Part shown: in pieces, positions 53,943 through 64,000 of the stretch
How the letters are laid out: each line of letters begins with the position of its first letter
How positions within the stretch are numbered: position 1 is the first letter of the stretch
NCBI GenBank assembly: GCA_963775295.1
Contig: CAVZIK010000006.1
Span: forward strand, 1,116,001 to 1,180,000
DNA length: 64,000 bases
Source: JAMDEO01 sp963775295
GTDB taxonomy: Bacteria > Actinomycetota > Thermoleophilia > RBG-16-64-13
Reading direction: 5' to 3'
The notes under the pieces: generated by a model
What the model was told of the DNA's origin: nothing
What the model saw: only the letters and a program-made list of their open reading frames with translations
Databases searched by the model: none
Made by a program: the position numbers and the translations under genes

Positions 53943-54412
53943 GATTTCACCAGGCGTCGCATTTTTGGTCCCGTGTACTCGAATGCCATCCTCTCGTAGA
54001 AACGCACAGCATCTGTCCCCTGGGCGCTCTCGGGGCCTGTGACGTCGAGGCGGAACCATCCCTTGCGCCGGGCGATCTTCAGGGCTTCTTCAATCAGGGC
54101 ACGTCCGCAGCCATTGCCGCGGCGCGTCGGCCGCACATACATCTCATCGATGATGCCGTACTCTCCCCCCGCGTAGAGCGCGAAACTCTCCGACAGCGTA
54201 AGTATCCCAACCGCGGTTCCGGCCTCTTCCTTGGCCAGAAGCGCTGTAAATCGGCCGGCTTCCTGCTCCATATTCCTTCGGATGCTCAGTGCGAGCTCCA
54301 CTCGGTCGATGGCCGCGAATTCTTGTCCCTCCTCTCCCAGTTCAGCGAGTAACTCCTCGGTGAGAGTCAGCACCGTATCTATTTCGTGAGGCTGGGCCGG
54401 CTCGATATTCAA
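53939..54412 (-). CDS. GNAT family N-acetyltransferase
   Basis: 157 residues. GNAT core with YGIIDEMYVRPTRRGNGCGR (acetyl-CoA loop R-G-N-G-C-G-R) and DAVRFYERMAFEYTGPKM at the end. Start TTG 54412 overlaps the methyltransferase stop as TTGA; the open frame to 54523 lies inside that gene. The unusual TTG start with a four-base overlap argues for coupled translation. Middle gene of the methyltransferase/GNAT/MFS run, which reads like a small-molecule modification and efflux unit. Confidence 0.85.
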   Translation of the reverse strand: MNIEPAQPHEIDTVLTLTEELLAELGEEGQEFAAIDRVELALSIRRNMEQEAGRFTALLAKEEAGTAVGILTLSESFALYAGGEYGIIDEMYVRPTRRGNGCGRALIEEALKIARRKGWFRLDVTGPESAQGTDAVRFYERMAFEYTGPKMRRLVKS

Positions 54413-55269
54413 GCGATGCCGTCCTGTTTGACGGCCGTCAGGGAGAACATGAGGGGTATCCGGGGCATACCGTCCGGCAGCCGGAAGGAACCGCGGCCGT
54501 CTTCGACCATCCACGGGAACCATCGCCAGAAGAGGTAGGGGTACTCTCGCAAAGACGTGACCCGTAGGCCGGCCGCGGTGAGCGACCCCACTATTTCTTC
54601 GAAAGAGTGCTGCCAGGAATAAGAGACGCCTTCGAAGTCGGCCTCGGGGACCGCGTAACTCCCTTTCTCTTCCCAGCGGAGTGCGCCCCGGTCGAAGTAG
54701 TCGAAACGGAAGCGCAGTTCTGGCTCCGTCGTTTCATCGAACATCCAGGTGAACGGGTGCGAGTCGGAGATGAAGAACGTTCCGCCGGGTTTCAAAGCAC
54801 CGGCGATGGTCCGAGCCCACGCCCTCAAGTCAGGCAGCCAAGAGATCGTACCGTGTGAGGTGAAGACTATGTCGAACTGCTCGCCCGCCAGGGCTGCACT
54901 GACCGCAGCCGTATCGGTGACATCGGCGCAGCAGAATCGGGCCTTACTGCCGAGTTCGTGAGCCAAGCGTCTGGCGTGAGCGATCGCCTTCGTAGAGAAA
55001 TCGACTCCCATCACGCGAGCCCCACGCCTCTCCCATGAAAAGGTGTCGAGTCCGAAGTGGCACTGCAGGTGGAGGAGTGACTTCTCCCGAATATCGCCGA
55101 CCGCACCCATGACGCCCTCGAGTTCCACCGCGTCCAAGGTCTCTCGCCCAGCCACAAAACCTGCGACGTCGTAGAACTCGCTGGGGACGTGGACCTCTGT
55201 CCATCCGTCCCACAGTTCGCGGTTGGCCAGGAGAAAGGGATTTGTTTCTTCCTGTTTCATGACACCCAT
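54409..55269 (-). CDS. Class I SAM-dependent methyltransferase
   Basis: 286 residues. Motif I region SLLHLQCHFGLDTFSWERRG, then VMGVDFSTKAIAHARRLA, FDIVFTSHGTISWLPDL and GGTFFISDSHPF, all typical of a bacterial SAM methyltransferase subgroup acting on small molecules. Two near ATGs (55269 and 55260) exist; neither has a clear ribosome site. The gene is divergent from the purC remnant. Confidence 0.85.
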   Translation of the reverse strand: MGVMKQEETNPFLLANRELWDGWTEVHVPSEFYDVAGFVAGRETLDAVELEGVMGAVGDIREKSLLHLQCHFGLDTFSWERRGARVMGVDFSTKAIAHARRLAHELGSKARFCCADVTDTAAVSAALAGEQFDIVFTSHGTISWLPDLRAWARTIAGALKPGGTFFISDSHPFTWMFDETTEPELRFRFDYFDRGALRWEEKGSYAVPEADFEGVSYSWQHSFEEIVGSLTAAGLRVTSLREYPYLFWRWFPWMVEDGRGSFRLPDGMPRIPLMFSLTAVKQDGIA

Positions 55270-55329
55270 GCTAACACCGGGCTGGAATGGTGAGGCGCCA
55301 CCCCAGCAGGAGGATGAACGATGATGGAG

Positions 55330-55815
55330 TCGGGCGCAATGTTCGAAGGCCGCTTGTCATCGAGGCCATCGTACGGGGGTAGGCGGCCGGTTTGGGCTGG
55401 AAGAAATATCAGCGCTCAGGCACGGTGTGTGAGATAGCCTTGCCCGAAGGCCTGTGCGAATCGGACAGGCTTCCAGAGCCGATCTTCACCCCCTCGACAA
55501 CGGCCGATTTCGGGTCGCGAAGTGGCGGAAGAGGGGCGAGACGCCAGCATCGCCCTATGCGAGTTTGCCGCGCGGCATGCACAGGAAAGGGGCATCATCA
55601 CCGGGATGTTCACTGCCGATGCGTCCCAGTTCTGACCTGGCGACTCGTACAATCCGGGCGGGTCTATAAAGCCAATTTCGACAAGCAGTTCGTTCGTGAC
55701 TACTTTGAGTCCATCAACCGGAACAGGGAAGCGCCCCACCGGAACTGCCGGAAGAAGTGGTCCGGAGGGCCCGGAAGAAACTCGTGATCCCTCCGGCCGG
55801 GTGCGGCCCTCTCCG
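55330..55815 (+). pseudogene. purC: Decayed purC (SAICAR synthase) remnant
   Basis: Successive frames spell the C-terminal two thirds of PurC. Frame A: VIEAIVRG, a TAG at 55380 where Tyr is expected, AAGLGWKKYQRSGTVCEIAL, PEGLCESDRLPEPIFTPST, ending near 55515. Frame B: GRDASIALCEFAARHAQERG, then a deletion of about 20 residues, ASQF, a TGA at 55633 where Trp is expected, PGDSYNPGG. Frame A again: FDKQFVRDYFESINRNREAP. Frame C from 55739: PELPEEVVRRARKKL. So two stop codons, three frameshifts and a deletion; it cannot make SAICAR synthase. A working purC must lie elsewhere if purines are made. Confidence 0.88.
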
Positions 55816-55877
55816 ACGCCCTCGGGCCGAGAGGCGGCGCCAGCGGCCACCGAGGCCGCCGGCGCGAATCCCGACTC

Positions 55878-57083
55878 CTAGCGGAAGCGTCTCCGCGCGC
55901 TGCCGTTGTAGACCATGCGCGGTTTGGGCTTCTTCGCGGTCCGGTCAGGATTCGGGATCAGGCGGTCCATATAAGCGAAACCATCGAGGTCGCTGCAGGG
56001 CAGGGTCTCTCCGAGCATTACTTCTATCTCACGAAACTCGCCAGCTTGCTCCGCCGCTAAAAAGCTGATGGCCGTCCCGGTGGCTCCCGCGCGGGCCGTA
56101 CGGCCGATGCGGTGCACATAGTCCTGAGCCTGCGAAGGTAGGTCGTAGTTGATCACGTGCGAGATATGGTCGACGTCGATGCCGCGGGCCACGATATCGG
56201 TGGCCACGAGGACACGGAAGGTGCCGTCCTTGAAGCCGTCCAGCGCCTTCTGGCGCTGAGCCTGTGTGCGGTTGGAGTGGATGGCCGCCCCATTGATACG
56301 GCTACGCTCCAGTTGGCGGCATATCCGGTCGGCGCGGTGCTTTGTGCGGGTGAAGACCAGCACTCTATCGAGTTTGTCCGTCTCGAGCAGGCGGACGAGT
56401 AGGTCGGTCTTTTGAGCTTCGGCCACCGGGTAGATAGCCTGAGTGACAGAGTCCACAGGGGTGGCGCTCGGGGCCACTTCCACCCGCGCCGGATCGTTGA
56501 GAGTCGGTCCCGCTATTCGCATGATGTCTCTGCTGAGGGTCGCCGAGAAGAGCATGTTCTGACGCTTGGGCGGGAGAAGGTTCATGATGCGGCGTACGTC
56601 GGGCCAGAAGCCCATGTCCAGCATCCGGTCGGCTTCATCAAGCACCAGCAGTTCCACGTGTGACAGGTCGATGTCGCCACGCTGCTCAAGGTCGAGAAGA
56701 CGGCCCGGTGTCGCCACGAGCAACTCCACGCCGCGCCGCAGTTTCCGGATTTGCGGTTCGTAGCCAACCCCACCGTACACCGCGACGACATGTTGTCCGG
56801 TGTGTTTCGTACAGGCTCGCGCGACTTCCTCGATCTGAACGGCCAATTCGCGGGTAGGCGTAACCACCAGCGTGCCAATGGTCCTGCGGCGGCCCATGAG
56901 TTGGAGGGCTGGTAGGACGAAGGCTGCGGTCTTGCCGGTGCCCGTCTGCGCGCAGCCGATGATGTCGCGGCCGGCGAGGGCGAGAGGGATGGCTTGTTCT
57001 TGGATGGGGGTGGGCTCGGTGTAGCCGAGGGTGCGAACAGCTTCGAGAAGGCCTGGCTCCAGGCCTAGATCGTTGAAACTCAA
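55878..57083 (-). CDS. DEAD-box RNA helicase
   Basis: 401 residues, catalytic core only. Q motif FNDLGLEPGLLEAVRTLGY and PTPIQEQAIPLA, Walker A AQTGTGKTA, PTRELA, TPGRLLDL, DEAD in LVLDEADRMLDMGF, SAT in MLFSATLSRD, VATDIVARGIDVDH and HRIGRTARAG. It unwinds RNA in ribosome assembly or decay; there is no RNA-binding C-terminal extension. TTG 57083 is chosen because AAGGAG lies seven bases upstream and the Q motif follows at once; the ATG at 57224 adds an unconserved 47-residue extension. Confidence 0.93.
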   Translation of the reverse strand: MSFNDLGLEPGLLEAVRTLGYTEPTPIQEQAIPLALAGRDIIGCAQTGTGKTAAFVLPALQLMGRRRTIGTLVVTPTRELAVQIEEVARACTKHTGQHVVAVYGGVGYEPQIRKLRRGVELLVATPGRLLDLEQRGDIDLSHVELLVLDEADRMLDMGFWPDVRRIMNLLPPKRQNMLFSATLSRDIMRIAGPTLNDPARVEVAPSATPVDSVTQAIYPVAEAQKTDLLVRLLETDKLDRVLVFTRTKHRADRICRQLERSRINGAAIHSNRTQAQRQKALDGFKDGTFRVLVATDIVARGIDVDHISHVINYDLPSQAQDYVHRIGRTARAGATGTAISFLAAEQAGEFREIEVMLGETLPCSDLDGFAYMDRLIPNPDRTAKKPKPRMVYNGSARRRFR

Positions 57084-57326
57084 GATGTGGCTCCTTGCCG
57101 TGCGCCTCAAAAGGATCGCACTGCGGTTATAGACGCAGTTGATCCAGTCGAGTCTTCGGAAAAGAGCGGTGGGACAACCGAGTCTGTAATATTGTTGCTC
57201 CAGTATAGCTGAATAATCATTCAACCGTCAAAACTGCCAGGGTACGAGCATTTTCGGGCTGATGCGGTCTCGGGTACCATGAACGGAGCCACGGACCGCG
57301 AGTGCTTTTCGAGTAATGGAGGGGTC

Positions 57327-58007
57327 ATGGACTCAGGGACGCTTTGCCGACTCAAACCCCATCGAGGGTGGGGAACACTCATGATAGTTGTGATAGGGAC
57401 AATGGTCGGCTTGGGGGTCTCTGTCGCCGGCTGCGGGGGTGGTAGCACGGTTGCTACCACCATGACTTTGACGCAATCCGCCTCTACTACCACTACTTCC
57501 GTGGTGACAACCACCTCCGAAGCGACGACGGTGACTTCGGCCACCGCTACGACCGAGGCCGAGACCACTACTACCACGGAAGCGCTCTCCAACGCGGAGA
57601 TCTTGCTGCCTAGTGGGAACGTCAAGGCTATGGGCTTCATCGACAAGGTCTGGGAATCTGGCGGCAAGCGTTACATTAGTATCGATTATGCCCAGATGCT
57701 TACGGGTGAGGAAGCGAGGCAGGCGGCCATCGCAGCTGGCGCCATCGGGCCGGATGAAGAATTAGACAACGACTACTACATCGTGAACGACAACACGAAG
57801 AAGCGGCAGTTCACCGTGTCAACATCAGCGACCATTGCGACTTCCACTTTTGGCGACGGCATGGACCAACCCGCCACCTGGGCGCAGTTCAAGAGTTTCT
57901 GGAGCGCGACTCCGCCGGCCGGAGCGGAGCACCTGCATGAGGTTCCCTGGTGGATAGAGCGCAATGGCAGCGTGGTGATCAGCATCGCGGAGCAGTATCT
58001 GCCCTAA
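57327..58007 (+). CDS. Uncharacterised lipoprotein with long Thr-rich linker
   Basis: 226 residues. Signal with lipobox SVAGCGGG (Cys near residue 40), about 60 residues rich in Thr, Ala, Ser and Glu, then a 140-residue domain (NVKAMGFIDKVWESGGKRYI, SIDYAQMLTGEEARQAAIAA, HLHEVPWWIERNGSVVISIA) of no family I recognise. GGAGGGG just before ATG 57327 decides the start over 57279. The 243-base divergent gap to the DEAD-box gene holds no other gene. Surface-exposed, role unknown. Confidence 0.78.
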   Translation: MDSGTLCRLKPHRGWGTLMIVVIGTMVGLGVSVAGCGGGSTVATTMTLTQSASTTTTSVVTTTSEATTVTSATATTEAETTTTTEALSNAEILLPSGNVKAMGFIDKVWESGGKRYISIDYAQMLTGEEARQAAIAAGAIGPDEELDNDYYIVNDNTKKRQFTVSTSATIATSTFGDGMDQPATWAQFKSFWSATPPAGAEHLHEVPWWIERNGSVVISIAEQYLP

Positions 58008-58027
58008 GACGTTGGGCCCCCGACGGA

Positions 58028-58345
58028 TTACTGAGTGCCGAGGCGGGACTGGATGATCGCCCTGACTTGGTCGGTGTCCTCCGGGGTGATCGCGGGCAAC
58101 ACCGCAGATCCGACATCCAGGATCAGCGCCCGTTCTTTGTGTGGCCGGGCTGGATCGAGATGCCACCAATGCTTGAAGTCGCCCGATCCCCAGATGCGCC
58201 CCTTGCCCGTGAGCGCCCCCATCCGGATCTCCTCCACCCCCCGGATACGGCCGTAGGGAATGGTCTTCGTCCCGAAGGGGAAGTAGTACCAGTGGATGAT
58301 CAGCGCCTCCGAAGTGCACTCGATCCAACGATCGCGATATAACAC
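58028..58345 (-). CDS. PH-like domain protein downstream of typA
   Basis: About 105 residues. The sequence RWIECTSEALIIHWYYFPFG, IPYGRIRGVEEIRMG, RIWGSGDFKHWWHLDP and ERALILDVG resembles bacterial pleckstrin-homology-like proteins. The start is uncertain: adjacent TTG 58348 and GTG 58345 are possible, as is a rare ATT at 58369 overlapping the typA stop. No ribosome site is clear, so coupling to typA is likely. Convergent with the lipoprotein gene, 20 bases apart. Confidence 0.65.
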   Translation of the reverse strand: MLYRDRWIECTSEALIIHWYYFPFGTKTIPYGRIRGVEEIRMGALTGKGRIWGSGDFKHWWHLDPARPHKERALILDVGSAVLPAITPEDTDQVRAIIQSRLGTQ

Positions 58346-58364
58346 CAACGGCCGCGGGGGGCTT

Positions 58365-60299
<1,935 letters not shown>

Positions 60300-60464
60300 T
60301 AAGCCCTAGACTCCTCGTTGGGTTCGGGTTCGAAGGAACTGCTCGGGACGAGCACAAGATTATAGCGCGCAATGACCCAAGCCGACTTGAATGGCGAATA
60401 CGATTCTAGAAACCTCTCCTGATACAATTCCCGTTGGAAAGCGAACCGGGGGTCGTGAGCACCA

Positions 60465-61103
60465 GTGATATACAGGGAACCTCAGCAGAAGCGCAGCCAG
60501 GAGTCGCTCGAGCGGATCCTCGACGCGGCCGAATATCTCATACGCGAGCGGGGCTTCGACAATATGACGGTCGCTGAGGTCGTGCAACGTTCTGAATCCT
60601 CGGTTGGCAGTCTTTACGCGCGTTTCCGCAACAAGCTCGGACTGTTGCAGGCCGTTCAAGTGCGCTATCACGAGCGCGTCGAGGGCGCCATAGCGGACGC
60701 TTTCGACGAGGCCCGGGATGAGTGTCTTGAAGACGCCGTGGAGAGGGTGGTTCGCGTTCTCTGCGACCATCTTCTCAACGAACCGGAGTTGTTCCGAGCG
60801 TTCATCCTGGAGGCCGTGTACGATCCCCGGGTGCGCGCTCAAGGGGAGCGGATCAACGCCAGCCGACGCAAGAATCTCACTGACGTCCTGTTGGTTCACC
60901 AAGGAGAGATCAAACATCGAGATCCGGAGTTGGCGGTTCGCTGGTTCTACGCGGTGTGCATGGCCATCCTCAGGGAGAGGATAACCTACGGGGAAGGGGC
61001 CGAATTGTCCGGAGCCTTTCCGGACGACGACATGGTCCGCGAGCTCACTCGCACCGTCACCTGCTACCTCATGTGCGACGGCCTCAGCGCCCGCCCACTG
61101 TAA
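60465..61103 (+). CDS. TetR family transcriptional regulator
   Basis: 212 residues. TetR helix-turn-helix at about 10-57 (RILDAAEYLIRERGFDNMTV, SVGSLYARFRNKLGLLQAV), then an all-helical ligand domain. It starts at GTG 60465, divergent from typA across a 165-base gap holding TACAAT at 60423-60428 as a possible -10. Downstream on the same strand lie the Tat binding protein and the amidohydrolase, which are plausible targets. Confidence 0.92.
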   Translation: MIYREPQQKRSQESLERILDAAEYLIRERGFDNMTVAEVVQRSESSVGSLYARFRNKLGLLQAVQVRYHERVEGAIADAFDEARDECLEDAVERVVRVLCDHLLNEPELFRAFILEAVYDPRVRAQGERINASRRKNLTDVLLVHQGEIKHRDPELAVRWFYAVCMAILRERITYGEGAELSGAFPDDDMVRELTRTVTCYLMCDGLSARPL

Positions 61104-61136
61104 AAGGGGCTCTCTTACAATGCTGTGTGGGAGGAT

Positions 61137-61166
61137 TTGACCCCACCCTTATTGGAATGATATTTT
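61137..61166 (+). promoter_or_regulatory. Candidate promoter of the second Tat binding-protein gene
   Basis: TTGACC (61137-61142) and TATTTT (61161-61166) are spaced by 18 bases, about 70 bases before the start at 61234. It lies after the TetR stop (61103), so the binding-protein operon would have its own promoter within reach of TetR control. Confidence 0.5.
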
Positions 61167-61233
61167 AGTTCTATTCGGGGGCGTGCTACGCCCTGTGTAA
61201 GGTTCGCGCTCAACATATGGAGGGGGCTCAAAC

Positions 61234-62658
61234 ATGGGCATCGACAAAGAAGTATCCCGCCGAGATTTCCTCAAGATAGCCGGCGTTGCCGGTGCGGCAG
61301 TGGGTCTTGGGGCCGGTCTGGGCGGCGTGGTTGCCGCTTGCGGTGGGACTGAAGAGACGACCACTACGGCGGCTGCTGTGACGACCACGCTTGCCGGGGA
61401 AACAACAACCACAGGCGCCGAGACGACCACGACTGCGGGAGCGCAGGCCGGCCGCGACGTCAAGATCGGAGTCATCTCGCCGAAAACCGGCAGTCTCGCT
61501 TCCTTCGCCAAACCGGACGAGTGGATCGTCAAAGTTGTGGGCGATTCCATCAAGGACGGCGTTGTCTGTGGCGACGGCATGGTGCACAAGTTCCAGTTCA
61601 TAGTCGAGGACAGCCAATCGAACGCCAGCCGGTCGGCCCAGATCGCCGGTGATCTAATTCTCAACAGCAAGGTGGACATGCTCTTGGTGTCGTCCAGTCC
61701 GGAGACTGGCAACCCGGCCGCCGATCAGGCTGAAGCCAACGGGGTGCCGCTGCTCGCCAACTTCATCCCCTGGCAGCCGTTCTACCTTGGTCGAGGCGCG
61801 ACTCCGGACAAACCCTTCAAATGGACCTACCTGTTCCACTTTGGGCTTGAGGACGCGGCAGAGGTGCGCATAGGCGCGTGGGCGAACATCCAGACCAACA
61901 AGAAGGTGGGTCTGCTCTTCCCCAACGACTCCGACGGCGTAGCTTGGGCTAACGACAAGACCGGGCTTGCACCCGTGCTGATCAAATCCGGTTATGAGAT
62001 CACTCAGCCAGGCCTACACGACGCGACCGCCGAAGACTTCACCCAGCAGATATCTGAGTTCAAGAAGAACGGCTGCGAGATCGCCTCGGGCATCGAGGTT
62101 CCGCCGCTTTTCACCAACTTCTGGAAGCAGTGTCTGCAGCAAGGCTACCAGCCCAAGATCGCTTGGTTCGGCAAAGCACTCCTTTTCCACGAGACCCTTA
62201 TAGCGCTCGGCGATTCCGGTATCGGTCTCTCGGACGAAGTGGTCTGGCACCCGACCTTCCCATACAAGAGCTCGCTGACGGGTCAGACTTGTCAGGAGCT
62301 TGCAGATCAGTACACGGCCGACACCGGCGAAGGCTGGACCGAGCCCATAGGCCAGTACGGCAAATTCGAGTGGGCCGTCGATGTCTTCAAGCGCGTTACG
62401 GACATAGAGAACAAGGAACTCTTTCCGCCGGCCATCCAGGCAACCAAGCTCGACACCATCAATGGGCTGGTCGACTTCACGACTCCAGTCAAGATGGGAA
62501 CCGTTCATCCGGTGCTCAACGTGTTCAAGATCAAGATTGCCGCGGGTCAGTGGTACAAGACCGACAGCGGCCCGTGGCCGTACGATATCCGCTTGGTCTA
62601 TTCGCCGGATCCCACCATTCCGACTCCGAGCAAATTGGAGCCAATGCAATACGCCTAA
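61234..62658 (+). CDS. Tat-exported ABC substrate-binding lipoprotein (paralogue of 7028 gene)
   Basis: 474 residues, same plan as the gene at 7028: twin-arginine VSRRDFLKIAG, the same Ala/Gly-rich core, VAACGG, Thr-rich linker, then a type I binding fold (VKIGVISPKTGSLASF start, FTNFWKQCLQQGYQPKI near residue 295). The two export signals are nearly identical while the ligand domains differ, so they probably bind different solutes for a shared or similar importer encoded elsewhere. GGAGGGGG supports the start. An ACMSD-like amidohydrolase follows 15 bases downstream and may act on the imported solute. Confidence 0.9.
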   Translation: MGIDKEVSRRDFLKIAGVAGAAVGLGAGLGGVVAACGGTEETTTTAAAVTTTLAGETTTTGAETTTTAGAQAGRDVKIGVISPKTGSLASFAKPDEWIVKVVGDSIKDGVVCGDGMVHKFQFIVEDSQSNASRSAQIAGDLILNSKVDMLLVSSSPETGNPAADQAEANGVPLLANFIPWQPFYLGRGATPDKPFKWTYLFHFGLEDAAEVRIGAWANIQTNKKVGLLFPNDSDGVAWANDKTGLAPVLIKSGYEITQPGLHDATAEDFTQQISEFKKNGCEIASGIEVPPLFTNFWKQCLQQGYQPKIAWFGKALLFHETLIALGDSGIGLSDEVVWHPTFPYKSSLTGQTCQELADQYTADTGEGWTEPIGQYGKFEWAVDVFKRVTDIENKELFPPAIQATKLDTINGLVDFTTPVKMGTVHPVLNVFKIKIAAGQWYKTDSGPWPYDIRLVYSPDPTIPTPSKLEPMQYA

Positions 62659-62673
62659 AGTAGGAGCATCTTG

Positions 62674-63675
62674 GTGAAGACGATAGATCTCGAGAATCAT
62701 TTCGCCACCGAGTCGTGGCTGGAAGCCCTGCGTGAGAATCCGGGGTATCCCACCTATGCTGGTGAGGAGAAAGGCATCGGCTTCTCGGCCGATGCCTGGA
62801 TGCCGCTTCGGGTGAGACCCAAGTTGGTCGACTTGGACGAGGGACGCATCAAGCTCATGGACGACGCGGGCGTGGACTATGCGGTCTTGTCGCTGGCCGC
62901 GCCCGGCTGTGAGCAGCTTGAGGTGGAAACCGCCAAGAAAGTGGCGAGGGAGGCCAACAACACCCTCGCCGCAGCGATCAAGCGACATCCGGATCGTTTC
63001 GGAGGCTTCGCCGCACTGGTTCCGAAGGATCCCGAGTGGTCGGCCGACGAACTTGAACGGTGCGTCAAGGAGTTGGGCTTCCGGGGATGGAACACACATT
63101 CCAACTTCGGTGACTCCTATATCGACGAAAAGCAGTACTGGCCTCTGCTGGCTAAGGTGGAAGAGCTAAACATTCCCATCTACCTGCATCCGACCGTCCC
63201 CATCATTCCGGAGCTGAACAAGTTCGGAATGGTTCTGGGAGGCCCGACCTTCGGCTTTGGAGTCGAGGTCACGTACGCTTTTCTGCGCATGATCGTCCGG
63301 GGAGTCTTCGACGAGTTCCCCAATCTCAAGATCATCATGGGGCACTACGGCGAGGCCCTTCCGTTCCTCGTCGACCGGGTGGATCGCGCGTACATGCAGA
63401 ACCACAGCAAGCCCAATCCCGAAATCGGTCCCGGCAGCAAGGAATGGGCCAGTCACTACCTCAAGAAGAACCTGTGGGTGACTACGAGCGGAAACTTCCT
63501 GCCCGCAGCCTTCGTGTGCAGTCGCGACGGTCTCGGCATGGACAGGATCTTGCTCGGTACCGACTTCCCCTATGAGGATATGGTGCCGTCCATGGAGTTC
63601 CTTGCTTCGCTGTCGCTCACAGATGACGAACAAACCAAGCTATACGAGGCAAACGCAAGAAGCCTCGGATTTTAG
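62674..63675 (+). CDS. Amidohydrolase 2 family (ACMSD-like) enzyme
   Basis: 333 residues of the amidohydrolase_2 TIM-barrel family. The first block DLENHFATESW replaces the usual HxH with N-H, so one metal ligand may be missing. Later blocks are standard: PIYLHPTVPI (His), KIIMGHYGEALPF (His) and LLGTDFPYEDM (Asp). Relatives are zinc decarboxylases such as ACMSD or gamma-resorcylate decarboxylase. GTG 62674 is preferred (AGGAG seven bases upstream) over TTG 62671. It is linked to the binding protein, pointing to uptake and conversion of an aromatic or carboxylated compound. A strong terminator follows. Confidence 0.88.
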   Translation: MKTIDLENHFATESWLEALRENPGYPTYAGEEKGIGFSADAWMPLRVRPKLVDLDEGRIKLMDDAGVDYAVLSLAAPGCEQLEVETAKKVAREANNTLAAAIKRHPDRFGGFAALVPKDPEWSADELERCVKELGFRGWNTHSNFGDSYIDEKQYWPLLAKVEELNIPIYLHPTVPIIPELNKFGMVLGGPTFGFGVEVTYAFLRMIVRGVFDEFPNLKIIMGHYGEALPFLVDRVDRAYMQNHSKPNPEIGPGSKEWASHYLKKNLWVTTSGNFLPAAFVCSRDGLGMDRILLGTDFPYEDMVPSMEFLASLSLTDDEQTKLYEANARSLGF

Positions 63676-63686
63676 GTCTTCTGCTT

Positions 63687-63718
63687 CCTGCGAACGGGCC
63701 TTCGGGCCCGTTCGCAGG
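63687..63718. terminator. 14-base-pair TTCG-loop hairpin between convergent genes
   Basis: CCTGCGAACGGGCC and its exact complement enclose a TTCG tetraloop, 11 bases after the amidohydrolase stop. It lies between convergent genes and probably ends both transcripts. Confidence 0.8.
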
Positions 63719-63818
63719 CTAGGCTGCCGAAGAACGAAACCGCGGCTGCCAAGACACGCTGCACGCTGGCCGGCACGATGGGGCGTCCTCGGTCGTGGGT
63801 GTGCTCATGCCCTTGTCT

Positions 63819-64000
63819 TCACTGCCCCGCCAGATATTCTTCCAACACTTCCATGCCGGCTGCGAAATCTGTGCGGCCCAGGCCGAGCCTGAAGTGGCGG
63901 TCACCGTAGCCGTATATCGTCGACGGGAGCAGTAGGACCCCCGTGTCGCGTAGGACCATGTCGCAGAAGGCTTCTGCGCTTCGGGAGGTTGCCGCCGTTC
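63819..64000 (-). CDS. PLP-dependent aminotransferase class I/II, C-terminal end only
   Basis: The minus strand from the window edge to a TGA at 63819-63821 encodes the last 60 residues: EAFCDMVLRDTGVLLLPST, then IYGYGDRHFRLGLGR and MEVLEEYL. The Arg in HFRLGLGR matches the conserved substrate-carboxylate-binding Arg near the end of fold type I aminotransferases. Everything upstream, including the PLP lysine, is outside the window, so the substrate cannot be named. Confidence 0.8.
   Translation of the reverse strand, partial: TAATSRSAEAFCDMVLRDTGVLLLPSTIYGYGDRHFRLGLGRTDFAAGMEVLEEYLAGQ

Noticed and set aside
55416..55850. A 144-codon minus-strand frame in the gap upstream of the DEAD-box gene
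   Set aside because: It is the complement of the purC relic and has no protein-like features.
62014..63099. A 361-codon minus-strand frame
   Set aside because: It is antisense to two genes with clear families and crosses their boundary.

Overview
The window looks like a chromosomal segment of a high-GC, monoderm-type bacterium, most likely a deep-branching Actinomycetota or a relative near the Actinomycetota/Bacillota split. This is an inference from gene content: GTG and TTG starts, many lipoproteins with Thr-rich linkers, Tat-secreted solute-binding proteins, a DUF3417-type glucan phosphorylase, a CtpE-like P-type ATPase and the dnaX-ybaB-recR-lysC/asd gene order. There is no phage, integrase, transposase or CRISPR array; it is mostly ordinary chromosome with accessory transport and regulation loci.

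Left part (1-24 kb). A partial UDP-glucose dehydrogenase is followed by a coupled set (Hrq1/MrfA-like helicase, LOG-like Rossmann protein, cell-wall amidase), then asd with a metallophosphoesterase, an orphan Tat solute-binding protein, a PAS/GAF/pseudo-receiver sensor with a PP2C phosphatase, and a DrrA-type exporter with two permeases. Next is the conserved information-processing block lysC, recR, ybaB, dnaX. Beyond a divergent glgP lie a long (Alu-containing) SRP RNA and tRNA-Ser(GGA), so the ancestral order tRNA-Ser, SRP RNA, dnaX, ybaB, recR is still visible.

Middle (24-46 kb). A second ABC exporter pair, a HAD/AIR-synthase-like fusion, a MarR regulator and MFS pump under a promoter carrying its own operator, a cyclase/XRE-cupin/TatD-like cluster, an NRAMP and universal-stress pair, a four-gene run (SPFH protein, ribbon-helix-helix protein, M29 aminopeptidase, disulfide oxidoreductase), and a five-gene peptide/nickel-type ABC import operon with a fused double ATPase and a terminal MFS gene.

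Right part (46-64 kb). A CtpE-like ATPase is divergent from an MBL hydrolase and GNAT protein; neither ATPase nor MBL has a normal start codon where homology demands one. Then come a lipoprotein serpin, a methyltransferase/GNAT/MFS run, a decayed purC (nonsense codons, three frameshifts, a deletion), a DEAD-box helicase, typA, a TetR regulator, a second orphan Tat solute-binding protein with an ACMSD-like amidohydrolase, and the end of a PLP aminotransferase. Many genes overlap by ATGA or TGATG, so translational coupling is common.
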